A DNA stretch of 36,927 nt, from positions 1 to 36,927 of the forward strand of contig NZ_FNRJ01000024.1 in NCBI RefSeq assembly GCF_900107855.1, given 5' to 3'. A program made the translations under genes and the position numbers. Below are positions 16,159 to 23,897 of the stretch, piece by piece. This DNA comes from Marinobacterium iners DSM 11526. GTDB lineage: Bacteria > Pseudomonadota > Gammaproteobacteria > Pseudomonadales > Balneatricaceae. The notes under the pieces were generated by a model. That model searched no databases, was not told the origin of the DNA, and was given only the letters and a program-made list of their open reading frames with translations. Each line of letters opens with the position of its first letter. The first letter of the stretch is position 1.

Positions 16159-17589
16159 ATGCTGCAGACATCCTACCCCTACTACCTGGCCAACGAAGCC
16201 CTTGCTCCGAACCAGGACCTGGTAGTTTATGACAAATTCTCCGGCGAAGCGGCCACCCGTGTCGCCATGGCTGATGCGGCTGCCATCGACAAGGCTATCG
16301 CAGCGGCTGACGCTGCCACCGAGCCGATGCGCAAGCTGCCGGCTTACAAGCGTCAGGCCATCCTGAACCACTGCGTGAAGCGTTTTGAAGAGCGTGCCGA
16401 AGAGCTGGCCGTAGCCCTCTGCATCGAAGCTGGCAAGCCGATCAAGGACGCCCGCGGTGAAGTCACCCGCCTGATCGATACCTTCCGCATTGCCGCTGAA
16501 GAAGCCGTTCGCATCGGCGGTGAAGTGGTACCGATGGATATCAGCCCCCGTGCTGAAGGTTACACCGGCATGTGGAAGCGCGTCCCTATCGGTGCCTGCT
16601 CTTTCATTTCACCGTTCAACTTCCCGCTGAACCTGGCGGCTCACAAGGTAGCTCCGGCGATCGCAGCGGGCTGTCCGTTCATCCTGAAGCCGGCCAGCCT
16701 GACGCCGATCGGCGCGATCATCATCGGTGAAGTACTGGCCGAAACCGATCTGCCCAAGGGCGCATTCTCCATTCTGCCCTGCCACCGCGACGGTGCCGAC
16801 CTATTCACCACCGACGACCGCCTGAAACTGCTCAGCTTTACCGGTTCTCCGGACGTGGGCTGGCAGCTGAAGGCCAAGGCCGGCAAAAAGCCGGTAGTAC
16901 TGGAGCTGGGCGGCAATGCGGCCTGCATCGTTGACGAAGGCACTGATCTTGACGATGCCGTTGCCCGTATCGTTTTCGGCGCCTACTACCAGTCTGGCCA
17001 GAGCTGCATCAGCGTTCAGCGCATCATGGTGCACGAAGCACACTACGATGAAGTCCGCGAGAAGCTGTCCAAGGCCGTTAATGCCTTGGTTCACGGCGAT
17101 CCGAAAGACGAGAACACCTTCATCGGACCGATGATCTCCGAGAAGGAAGCCACCCGTCTGCATAACTGGGTACTGGAAGCGAAGGAAGCCGGTGCCGCCA
17201 TTCTGGCTGGCGGTGAGCGCGAAGGTGCCATGCTGCAGGCAACCCTGCTTGAAAACGTGGATGCGGATCAGAACGTCAACACCCAAGAAGCCTTCGGCCC
17301 GGTGGCAATCCTGTCCAAATTCACCGACTTCGATGCCGCGCTGAAAGAGGTCAACAACTCTGACTTCGGTCTGCAGGCTGGCATTTTCACCCGCGACATC
17401 TACAAGATCCAGAAAGCCTGGGACGAGCTGGAAGTCGGCGGCGTGGTGATCGGTGACGTACCGTCCTGGCGTGTGGATCACATGCCGTACGGCGGCGTGA
17501 AGGACAGCGGCTTGGGTCGTGAAGGCGTTCGCTATGCGATCGAGGACATGACCGAGCTGCGCCTGCTGGTAATCCGCGATCCCAAGTAA
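16159..17589 (+). CDS. NAD(P)-dependent aldehyde dehydrogenase, candidate succinic semialdehyde dehydrogenase
   Basis: This 476-residue aldehyde dehydrogenase has the catalytic Cys at about residue 283 (SGQSCISVQR) and the general base Glu at about 249 (LELGGNAA). GACSFISPFNFPLNLAAHKVAP and PYGGVKDSGLGREGVRYAIEDMTE are also typical. It belongs to the lactaldehyde/glycolaldehyde/phosphonoacetaldehyde-type branch rather than HpaE. GGAG lies 9 nt before the ATG. It sits between the two hpaD copies. The HpaI aldolase releases succinic semialdehyde, for which no other dehydrogenase is present in the window, so oxidation to succinate is the natural inferred role. Phenylacetaldehyde-type substrates cannot be excluded. 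Confidence 0.88.
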   Translation: MLQTSYPYYLANEALAPNQDLVVYDKFSGEAATRVAMADAAAIDKAIAAADAATEPMRKLPAYKRQAILNHCVKRFEERAEELAVALCIEAGKPIKDARGEVTRLIDTFRIAAEEAVRIGGEVVPMDISPRAEGYTGMWKRVPIGACSFISPFNFPLNLAAHKVAPAIAAGCPFILKPASLTPIGAIIIGEVLAETDLPKGAFSILPCHRDGADLFTTDDRLKLLSFTGSPDVGWQLKAKAGKKPVVLELGGNAACIVDEGTDLDDAVARIVFGAYYQSGQSCISVQRIMVHEAHYDEVREKLSKAVNALVHGDPKDENTFIGPMISEKEATRLHNWVLEAKEAGAAILAGGEREGAMLQATLLENVDADQNVNTQEAFGPVAILSKFTDFDAALKEVNNSDFGLQAGIFTRDIYKIQKAWDELEVGGVVIGDVPSWRVDHMPYGGVKDSGLGREGVRYAIEDMTELRLLVIRDPK

Positions 17590-17596
17590 GTGCTGT

Positions 17597-17624
17597 CCGG
17601 TGCAGTCCTGCAAGACTGCACCGG
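17597..17624. terminator. Perfect 11-bp hairpin between aldehyde dehydrogenase and MFS1
   Basis: CCGGTGCAGTC (17597-17607), loop CTGCAA, and GACTGCACCGG (17614-17624) form an uninterrupted stem starting 8 nt after the stop. There is no T run. The MFS gene starts just beyond (17647), so this is likely an attenuating or mRNA-stabilising element rather than a full terminator. Confidence 0.5.
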
Positions 17625-17646
17625 CTGCCTGACCGGCCGAGATATC

Positions 17647-18834
17647 GTGAAACCGAATCCACCTGTTGCCCTGCTGACACTGATCGCCATGGCCAGCCCA
17701 CTGGCCCTGAATGCATTCGTGCCGGCAATGCCGGATGCAGCCGCTGCGCTGGATGCGGATATCGCCACCATTCAGCTGACCTTTACCTGTTACCTGTTGA
17801 CACTGGCCATTGGCCAGTTGATCACCGGACCGCTGGCGGACTATTTCGGCCGTCGTCCGGTACTGCTGGCAGGTCTGGGTCTACACACGCTGGGCAGCCT
17901 GTTGGCTGCTTCAGCAGATGGAGTCGAGATGCTGATAGCAGGGCGTGTCCTGCAGGCGTTGGGTGGCAGTACATGCATGGCGCTGGCACGCACCATCATT
18001 TTGGATGTGCATGGCCGTGAGGGGGCAGCCGGGCGCATGGGCTACGTGGTCATGGCCATTGCCATTGCGCAGGCCATTGCGCCCACCATCGGGGGCTTCC
18101 TGAACCTTTGGACGGGATGGAACTCAATATTCTATATGTCCGTGTTCATGGGCGCCCTGGTATGGCTGGTCGCACTGCGCATGTTGCCGGAAACCAGTCG
18201 CGCCCGCAGTGACAGCCTGCACCTCGGAGGCATCCTGAAACGGTATGGTGAGGTACTGGGATCAGGCCAGTATCTGGGCTACGTGTTATCCACCACGGCC
18301 ATCGCAGCGGCATTCTACCTCTTCGTTGGCAGCAGCCCCTATATCGTGACAGACCAGCTGGGCGGCAACTCGGCCGTGTTTGGCAGCTGGTTTTTGACGG
18401 TGTCGCTGGCCTTCATGGCGGGCAGTTTTCTGTCAACACGGCTGGCTAAGCTGTTCAGCGTTGACCAGATGGTCCTGTGCGGCAACTTGCTGTCGCTGTT
18501 GGGTGCGGCATTGCTGCTGGGCCTTTCACTGCTAAACGCGCTTAGCCTGGCAGGGCTGTTCCTGCCCATGGCCCTGGTTATTTTTGGCCGCGGCTTGAGC
18601 CAGCCGAATGCCCAGTCGGCCGCCATCAGCAGCAGTGACAGTTCGGCCGGAACCGCATCAGGACTGATGGGATTCATCCAGCTGTTGACAGGTGCCGTCA
18701 TCGCCCAGCTTGTCCCCATGCTGCTGGATTATGGCACTACACTGGTATTCTGCTGCATTCTGGCAGCACCCGTGGTTGCATTGCTGGCACATTACAATGC
18801 CTGGCGCAGGCGACACGACAACGCTGCCCAATAA
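17647..18834 (+). CDS. MFS transporter of the Bcr/CflA type, copy 1
   Basis: This 395-residue, 12-helix major facilitator matches the Bcr/CflA drug:proton antiporter group. The N-terminal helix leads into LNAFVPAMPDAAAALDAD, and the loop 2-3 motif GPLADYFGRRPVLL is present. I chose a GTG start at 17647. It gives a normal N-terminus, and the longer in-frame start at 17590 would translate the hairpin. A weak GAGA is the only ribosome-site candidate. Its place between hpaD copies, and the second Bcr/CflA gene after hpaD2, point to a role in exporting or importing pathway aromatics. Function is inferred. Confidence 0.85.
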   Translation: MKPNPPVALLTLIAMASPLALNAFVPAMPDAAAALDADIATIQLTFTCYLLTLAIGQLITGPLADYFGRRPVLLAGLGLHTLGSLLAASADGVEMLIAGRVLQALGGSTCMALARTIILDVHGREGAAGRMGYVVMAIAIAQAIAPTIGGFLNLWTGWNSIFYMSVFMGALVWLVALRMLPETSRARSDSLHLGGILKRYGEVLGSGQYLGYVLSTTAIAAAFYLFVGSSPYIVTDQLGGNSAVFGSWFLTVSLAFMAGSFLSTRLAKLFSVDQMVLCGNLLSLLGAALLLGLSLLNALSLAGLFLPMALVIFGRGLSQPNAQSAAISSSDSSAGTASGLMGFIQLLTGAVIAQLVPMLLDYGTTLVFCCILAAPVVALLAHYNAWRRRHDNAAQ

Positions 18835-18934
18835 TGCGCAGGGACGCCCACAAGACTATATCGGTCAATGACCCAAGACTATGCTGACCGGATTACGGCC
18901 CGCCGTTCCGGTGATAACAAAAGAGGAAAATTCG

Positions 18935-19861
18935 ATGGGTAAACTCGCATTAGCTGCAAAAATCACCCATGTACCGTCCATGTATCTGTCTGAACTGGAC
19001 GGTCCGCAGAAAGGCTTCCGTCAGGCGGCCATCGACGGACACCATGAAATCAGCCGCCGCTGCCGCGAGCTGGGCGTTGACACCATCATCGTGTTCGATA
19101 CCCACTGGCTGGTAAACGCAAACTACCACATCAACTGTGCTGCGCATTGGGCCGGCAACTACACCAGCAACGAGCTGCCGCATTTCATCTCCAACATGGA
19201 GTTTGAATACGATGGCAACCCGGAGCTGGGCCGCCTGCTGGCAGAGGAATGTAACGCTCAGGGTGTCGAAACCCTGGCCCATGATTCCACCAGCCTCGAC
19301 CCGGAGTACGGCACCCTGGTACCGATGCGCTACATGAACCAAGATCGCCATTTCAAGGTGATCTCGGTATCTGCCATGTGCACCGTGCACTACCTGAATG
19401 ACAGTGCGCGTCTGGGCTGGGCCATGCGCAAGGCAATTGAAGAAAAGTACGACGGTACCGTTGCCATTCTGGCGTCCGGCTCCCTGTCGCACCGTTTCGC
19501 TCAGAACGGTCAGGCACCGGATTTTGCCACCAAAACCTGGTCACCGTTCCTTGAGCGGCTGGATCATCAGGTGGTGGAAATGTGGCAGAACGGCGAATGG
19601 GAAGACTTCTGCGAAATGCTGCCCGAGTATGCCGTGAAAGGCCATGGTGAAGGTTTCATGCATGACACCGCCATGCTGCTTGGTGCCCTGGGCTGGTCTG
19701 AATACGACCAGAAAGTGGAAGTGCTGACCCCCTACTTCGGCAGCTCTGGTACCGGCCAGATCAACGCAGTTTTCCCGGTGTCTCCCGTTACTGGTGAGAA
19801 GGTTCCGGGGCCTCAGGCGTCCGTCACCAAATCCTTTGCGCCGGGTTCAAGCCGCATCTGA
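18935..19861 (+). CDS. hpaD: 3,4-dihydroxyphenylacetate 2,3-dioxygenase, copy 2
   Basis: This 308-residue LigB-type extradiol dioxygenase is the closer match to E. coli HpaD. It shares the N-terminus MGKLALAAKITHVPSMYLSEL, FDTHWLVNANYHINC, EYGTLVPMRYMN and LASGSLSHRF. Metal ligands are expected at His12 and His57, with a Glu in GHGEGFMHDTAM. It carries about 25 extra C-terminal residues after FPVSP (ending SFAPGSSRI) that the 283-residue enzymes lack. The ATG has AAGAGGAAAA upstream. No HpaR-type palindrome precedes it; it is probably read through from hpaD1 or MFS1. It is followed by an intrinsic terminator. Confidence 0.94.
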   Translation: MGKLALAAKITHVPSMYLSELDGPQKGFRQAAIDGHHEISRRCRELGVDTIIVFDTHWLVNANYHINCAAHWAGNYTSNELPHFISNMEFEYDGNPELGRLLAEECNAQGVETLAHDSTSLDPEYGTLVPMRYMNQDRHFKVISVSAMCTVHYLNDSARLGWAMRKAIEEKYDGTVAILASGSLSHRFAQNGQAPDFATKTWSPFLERLDHQVVEMWQNGEWEDFCEMLPEYAVKGHGEGFMHDTAMLLGALGWSEYDQKVEVLTPYFGSSGTGQINAVFPVSPVTGEKVPGPQASVTKSFAPGSSRI

Positions 19862-19881
19862 TACCCGATGACAACGACTCC

Positions 19882-19910
19882 AACGGCCTGCACCTGCAGG
19901 CCGTTTTCGT
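19882..19910 (+). terminator. Intrinsic terminator after hpaD2
   Basis: Stem AACGGCCTGC (19882-19891) / GCAGGCCGTT (19896-19905) with loop ACCT is followed by TTCGTTT. It begins 20 nt after the hpaD2 stop and is the best-formed terminator in the hpa region. It separates hpaD2 from the MFS2 unit. Confidence 0.75.
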
Positions 19911-19936
19911 TTGGGCACTGAGCGCACAACTCTTTG

Positions 19937-19948
19937 TTAATATATTAA
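19937..19948. promoter_or_regulatory. Candidate HpaR operator before MFS2
   Basis: TTAATATATTAA is a perfect 12-bp palindrome of the same family as the sites at the hpaF, hpaH, permease and hpaD1 promoters. It lies 64 bp before MFS2. I see no convincing -35/-10 pair around it; GATTAT at 19952-19957 is a weak -10 candidate. Confidence 0.65.
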
Positions 19949-20012
19949 ACAGATTATCCACAGTGGTAATATCTTCTCATAACAACCCAACATCTGACCG
20001 GGAGACTCACGG

Positions 20013-21197
20013 ATGTCATCGGTAGCCAACCCCCAACGCCTGATCGTACTGCTGGCCGCGCTGGTCGCTTTCGGCCCATTGTCGATCGACATGTACCTGC
20101 CCAGTTTGCCTTTGATCGCACAGGATCTGCAGGCCCCAGAATCCAGTATCCAGCTGACCATCAGTGCCTTTCTGATCGGTTTGTTCATCGGCATGCTGTT
20201 TTACGGCCCACTGTCGGACAAGTACGGCCGTCGTCGCCTGCTCCTTGGCGGCATCACACTGTATCTGGTCGCCAGTATCGGCTGTATGCTGGCGACCAGT
20301 GCCGAGTGGCTGATCGCTGCACGCTTCCTACAGGCACTGGGTGCAGCTGCCGCCTCGGTGTTGGCCCGCGCCATTGTGCGTGACCTGTTCCCGCTGAACG
20401 AGGCCGCCCGGGTGCTTTCGCTGATGCACCTGGTCACCATGATCGCAACCCTGGTTGCACCACTGGTCGGTGGCTATCTGATCATGATCTCTGACTGGCG
20501 CTCGCTGTTTGTCGTGCTGTTCATCTTCGCAGCAATTGTACTGCTGGCCAGTGCCTGGAAAATTCCTGAAACCCATCACGGCGATTCACGCCGCGCCAGT
20601 GTACTGGCGGTGTTTCAGGCTTATCTCAGGATTGGTCTGCAGCCGGTGGCAATCGGCTACATTCTCTGCATGTCGCTGACCTTTGCCGGCATGTTCGCCT
20701 ACATCACGGCATCGCCGTTTGTATACATCGAGTACTTTGGTGTCAGCCCGCAGAGCTATGCCTGGCTGTTCAGCCTGAACATCGGCGGCGTCATCGTATT
20801 GGTGAGCTTGAATGCCCGTTATGTGGGACGATTCGGCACCCAGAAACTGCTTCTCGCAGGCGCTTCTCTTGCAGCCTTTTCAGGGCTTCTGCTGACCTTC
20901 GCTGGTATTACCGAGATCGGCGGCCTGCCCCTGATTGTGGTGGCACTGCTGGGCTTTGTCAGCGTTACCGGTGTACTCGGTGCCAACTGCATGGCAAGCC
21001 TGCTGTCGCGCTATCCGGAACAGGCCGGTGCCGCAGCCGGACTGGCGGTTGCCTGCCAGTTCGGTCTTGGGGCTCTGGCAAGCTCCATCGCCAGTACTCT
21101 GCACGATGGTACAGCCTTGCCTATGGCGCTGATCATTGGTCTGACCGGCTGCGGCTCACTGGCAGCTCTTGCCCTGACCCGTCGTTCTGCAGCCTGA
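20013..21197 (+). CDS. MFS transporter of the Bcr/CflA type, copy 2
   Basis: This 394-residue major facilitator of 12 helices opens with the classical Bcr/CflA sequence FGPLSIDMYLPSLPLIAQDL, followed by YGPLSDKYGRRRLLLGG. GGGAG precedes the ATG. It is a more typical family member than copy 1. A candidate HpaR operator upstream ties it to 4-HPA metabolism. Bcr/CflA proteins are known as exporters of drugs and small metabolites, so release of a toxic catechol or quinone is one reading and substrate uptake another. It precedes the oxygenase gene hpaB by 251 nt. Confidence 0.88.
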   Translation: MSSVANPQRLIVLLAALVAFGPLSIDMYLPSLPLIAQDLQAPESSIQLTISAFLIGLFIGMLFYGPLSDKYGRRRLLLGGITLYLVASIGCMLATSAEWLIAARFLQALGAAAASVLARAIVRDLFPLNEAARVLSLMHLVTMIATLVAPLVGGYLIMISDWRSLFVVLFIFAAIVLLASAWKIPETHHGDSRRASVLAVFQAYLRIGLQPVAIGYILCMSLTFAGMFAYITASPFVYIEYFGVSPQSYAWLFSLNIGGVIVLVSLNARYVGRFGTQKLLLAGASLAAFSGLLLTFAGITEIGGLPLIVVALLGFVSVTGVLGANCMASLLSRYPEQAGAAAGLAVACQFGLGALASSIASTLHDGTALPMALIIGLTGCGSLAALALTRRSAA

Positions 21198-21448
21198 GCC
21201 TGGCTGAACTATACTTGGGCTGTCGGTTACTTTTTGATCGATAGCCCGGGTCCAGGCAGACAACAGCAATCCAACTTAAATACAGAAAAGTGCAATAATA
21301 AACCAGAATTTTACATTTCCTGCACAGGCCTGACTCCGCATAATCGTTGCAATCCTTCACGGATCATTATCAAGTTGTTGTTCGGGTAGCCACTCGAAAA
21401 CCCAATTGCGATGTAACCGATTCCATTATTAGAAGAGAGACGATCCAG

Positions 21449-22618
21449 ATGAACAAACAGAATCCGATGCTCGACAAACTCAAGGAGATCCTCCCTGCCA
21501 TTCGCGCCAACGCTCCCAAAGCGATTGAGCTGCGTCAGGTACCCCAGGAAAACATTGAGATGCTGCACGGTATCGGTCTGAACCGTGCGTTCCTGCCCAA
21601 GGCCTACGGTGGCCTGGAAATGTCTCTGCCTGAATTCACTGATTGCATCGCAGCACTGGCCGGCGCCTGCTGCTCTACTGCATGGGCATACAGCCTGCTG
21701 TGCACCCATAACCATCAGATGGCGATGTTCTCCAAAAAAGCACAGGATGAGTTCTGGGCCGAGAACCCCGACACTGTAGCGTCCAGCTCCATCGCACCGT
21801 TCGGTAAGCATGAAGAAACCGAAGGTGGCATCATCTTTACCGGTGACATGAAGTGGAGTTCAGGTGTTGACCACGCAGATTGGATTATCGTCGGCTTCAA
21901 CCGCTTCGACGAAGCCGGTGAAAAAGTGTACAGCTTTGCGGTCATCCCCAAGAGCGAGTTCACCATCATTGATGACTGGTATTCTGTTGGCATGCAGGGC
22001 AGCGGCACCAAAACCGCCAGCATCAAGGGTGTATTCGTTCCCGAACACCGCATCCAGGCCGCTCGTGACATGATGGAAGGCCGCCACGTTGGTCGTCCTC
22101 TGTACCCGGACAGCAAAATTTTCCATACCCCGTACCGCCCATACTTTGCCTGTGGTTTCGCGGCCATGAGCCTGGGTGTCGCCGAGCGCATGATCGATGT
22201 GTACAAGGAACTGACCCAGAACCGTGTCCGTGCCTACACCGGCGCTCAGGTGAAAGAGTCCATTCCGCCGATTCTGCGCATCGCCGAATCTTATCAGCAG
22301 GTATGTGCCGCACGCGCCTATCTGGAAAAGACCTGGAACGAGCACAAGGAATATGGCGAGCGTCACGAATACCCGGACCGTTACACGCTGGCGCACTGGC
22401 GTACCAACCAGGCTTATGCCATCAAGATGTGTGTTGAAGCCGTCAACCGTCTGTGGGCAGTGATGGGAGCGTCCAACTGGTATCAGGATCGCGAGAGCCA
22501 GCGTCTGTGGCACGAATCCAACATGACCGCGGCCCACGCCTACACCGACTACGATGTCTGCGCCCAGATCATCGGTCGTGAACTGCTGGGTCTTGAGCCG
22601 GATCCTTCACTGCTCTGA
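21449..22618 (+). CDS. 4-hydroxyphenylacetate 3-hydroxylase, oxygenase component (C2 type)
   Basis: This 389-residue group D flavin monooxygenase has an acyl-CoA dehydrogenase fold. It hydroxylates 4-HPA to homoprotocatechuate with reduced flavin from the partner reductase. It resembles Acinetobacter baumannii C2 (422 residues): LAGACCSTAWAYSLLCTH, SSSIAPFGK, DMMEGRHVGRPLYPDSKIF and MTAAHAYTDYDVCAQIIGREL. At a constant offset of 33, His87, Ser113, Ser138, His363 and Tyr365 fall where C2 has His120, Ser146, Ser171, His396 and Tyr398, as I recall those residues. ATG 21449 follows AGAGAGACG; an in-frame start 102 nt earlier gives a poor N-terminus. It is unrelated to the E. coli HpaB fold. Regulation is probably by HpaA. 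Confidence 0.92.
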   Translation: MNKQNPMLDKLKEILPAIRANAPKAIELRQVPQENIEMLHGIGLNRAFLPKAYGGLEMSLPEFTDCIAALAGACCSTAWAYSLLCTHNHQMAMFSKKAQDEFWAENPDTVASSSIAPFGKHEETEGGIIFTGDMKWSSGVDHADWIIVGFNRFDEAGEKVYSFAVIPKSEFTIIDDWYSVGMQGSGTKTASIKGVFVPEHRIQAARDMMEGRHVGRPLYPDSKIFHTPYRPYFACGFAAMSLGVAERMIDVYKELTQNRVRAYTGAQVKESIPPILRIAESYQQVCAARAYLEKTWNEHKEYGERHEYPDRYTLAHWRTNQAYAIKMCVEAVNRLWAVMGASNWYQDRESQRLWHESNMTAAHAYTDYDVCAQIIGRELLGLEPDPSLL

Positions 22619-22634
22619 TCTCTGCATTATCCAG

Positions 22635-22669
22635 AGGCGCCCTCCTGTTCATGCGGGCGGGCGCCTTTT
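22635..22669 (+). terminator. Terminator between the hydroxylase components
   Basis: AGGCGCCC (22635-22642) pairs with GGGCGCCT (22659-22666), followed by TTTTCCCTTTT. It starts 17 nt after the oxygenase stop and stands before the reductase gene. The two components are therefore probably not a simple single transcript, or the oxygenase is made in excess through partial termination. Confidence 0.7.
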
Positions 22670-22762
22670 CCCTTTTGACGGGGACACCTCACCTTTTCTC
22701 AGGTGGGCTGTCTGTTGCTCGTCTACTATAAGAATGTTGTTAACCCGACCCCAGGTGCTGTT

Positions 22763-23701
22763 ATGAGCAATCAAGTCACTGAATTCGATCCCAAAGCCTT
22801 TCGTCGTGCTCTGGGCAACTTCGCCACCGGTATTACCGTTGTTACCGCACAGACCCCGGACGGCGTCAAAACGGGTGTAACCGCCAACAGCTTCAACTCC
22901 GTTTCTCTGGACCCGGCCCTGATTCTGTGGAGCATCGACAAGCGCTCCGGCAGTTGCGAGATATTCGAGAAAGCGACGCACTTCGCTGTTAACATCCTCG
23001 CTGCAGATCAGATCGACCTGTCCAACCACTTTGCTCGTCCCGGCGAAGACAAATTTGCCGGCACTGATTTCAACGCCGGTCTCGGTGGTGCGCCATTGCT
23101 GCCGGATACTGCTGCCTGTTTCCAGTGCGAAGCCTACGAAACCGTTGATGGTGGTGATCACTGGATCTTGATCGGCAAAGTTGTAGCCTTTGAGGACAAC
23201 GGCCGGGCTCCGCTGGTTTACCATCAGGGCAGCTACTCTGTGGTCATGCCACACTCCCGCTTCCCTGCCAAGAAAGAGGATGAGCCGGCTGCCATCGAGC
23301 GTCTCAAGTCCCGTTTCAAGGACAATCTGTACTACTTGATGGTGCAGGCCATTCGTACCTATCAGGCCGACTATGCGCCACTACAGTTGTCCACGGGTCT
23401 GCGTACCAGTGAAGCACGCATGCTGATGGTACTTCAGGAAACACCAAAGCTCTGCCGCAAGGAACTGTTGCGTGAGGTCAACATGCCTGAAGTTGAGGTC
23501 GACAATGCGGCTGAAATCCTGCAGCGCAAGGGACTGGTGAGCTTCTCGGACGAGTGCTACAACATCACGGCCAGCGGTGAAGAGCAGGCCGAAGCCCTCT
23601 GGGCCCTGTCCAAGCAAGAGCAGGACAAAATGTTCGGTGAGTTCAGCGAAGACGAGATCGCAACCTTCAAGAAGATTCTGACCAGTCTCGCCTGCCGCTA
23701 A
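22763..23701 (+). CDS. 4-hydroxyphenylacetate 3-hydroxylase, flavin reductase component with MarR-like domain (C1 type)
   Basis: This 312-residue protein has an N-terminal flavin reductase domain (about 1-165). It shows RRALGNFATGITVVTAQ, GVTANSFNSVSLDPALILWS and the NADH-site GGDHWILIGKV. A C-terminal MarR-like winged-helix domain follows (about 180-312, RTSEARMLMVLQETP to RKGLVSFSDECYNITASG). This is the architecture of A. baumannii C1, where the C-terminal domain inhibits reduction until 4-HPA binds. It supplies reduced FMN to the oxygenase at 21449. ATG 22763 was chosen for AGGTG just upstream; an in-frame start at 22703 adds 20 unlikely residues. I find no convincing promoter in the 97 nt between it and the terminator. 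A stand-alone relative lies at 32557. Confidence 0.92.
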   Translation: MSNQVTEFDPKAFRRALGNFATGITVVTAQTPDGVKTGVTANSFNSVSLDPALILWSIDKRSGSCEIFEKATHFAVNILAADQIDLSNHFARPGEDKFAGTDFNAGLGGAPLLPDTAACFQCEAYETVDGGDHWILIGKVVAFEDNGRAPLVYHQGSYSVVMPHSRFPAKKEDEPAAIERLKSRFKDNLYYLMVQAIRTYQADYAPLQLSTGLRTSEARMLMVLQETPKLCRKELLREVNMPEVEVDNAAEILQRKGLVSFSDECYNITASGEEQAEALWALSKQEQDKMFGEFSEDEIATFKKILTSLACR

Positions 23702-23760
23702 GCACAACCCGCTGTTTCCACCCCGGCATGTTCCCCCGAGCTCGCCGGGTGCCGGAGGGC

Positions 23761-23795
23761 CGGCCACTGACTGATTAGACGGCAGTCAGTGGCCG
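23761..23795. terminator. Perfect 13-bp hairpin after the hydroxylase reductase
   Basis: CGGCCACTGACTG (23761-23773) and CAGTCAGTGGCCG (23783-23795) form a 13-bp uninterrupted stem with a 9-nt loop, 60 nt after the stop. No T run follows directly. It marks the end of the hpa region and may terminate transcription or protect the message from degradation. Confidence 0.55.
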
Positions 23796-23897
23796 AATCG
23801 TTCTCCGGCTTTTGATCATGTTCTCCCGCCTGTGCCCGTTCTGGGTTAAGCTTCAGCAAAGCATAAGAACTACTCGCACTTGCCACAGGAAAGCTGA

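Noticed and set aside
21347-21448. Upstream in-frame extension of the 4-HPA oxygenase, which would bring it to 423 residues, close to the 422 of Acinetobacter C2
   Set aside because: The extension does not resemble the C2 N-terminus, and the ATG at 21449 has a ribosome site. The similar length appears to be coincidence.
22715-22732. Possible promoter (TTGCTC and TACTATAAG) before the hydroxylase reductase gene
   Set aside because: No pairing of these boxes gives an acceptable spacer length.
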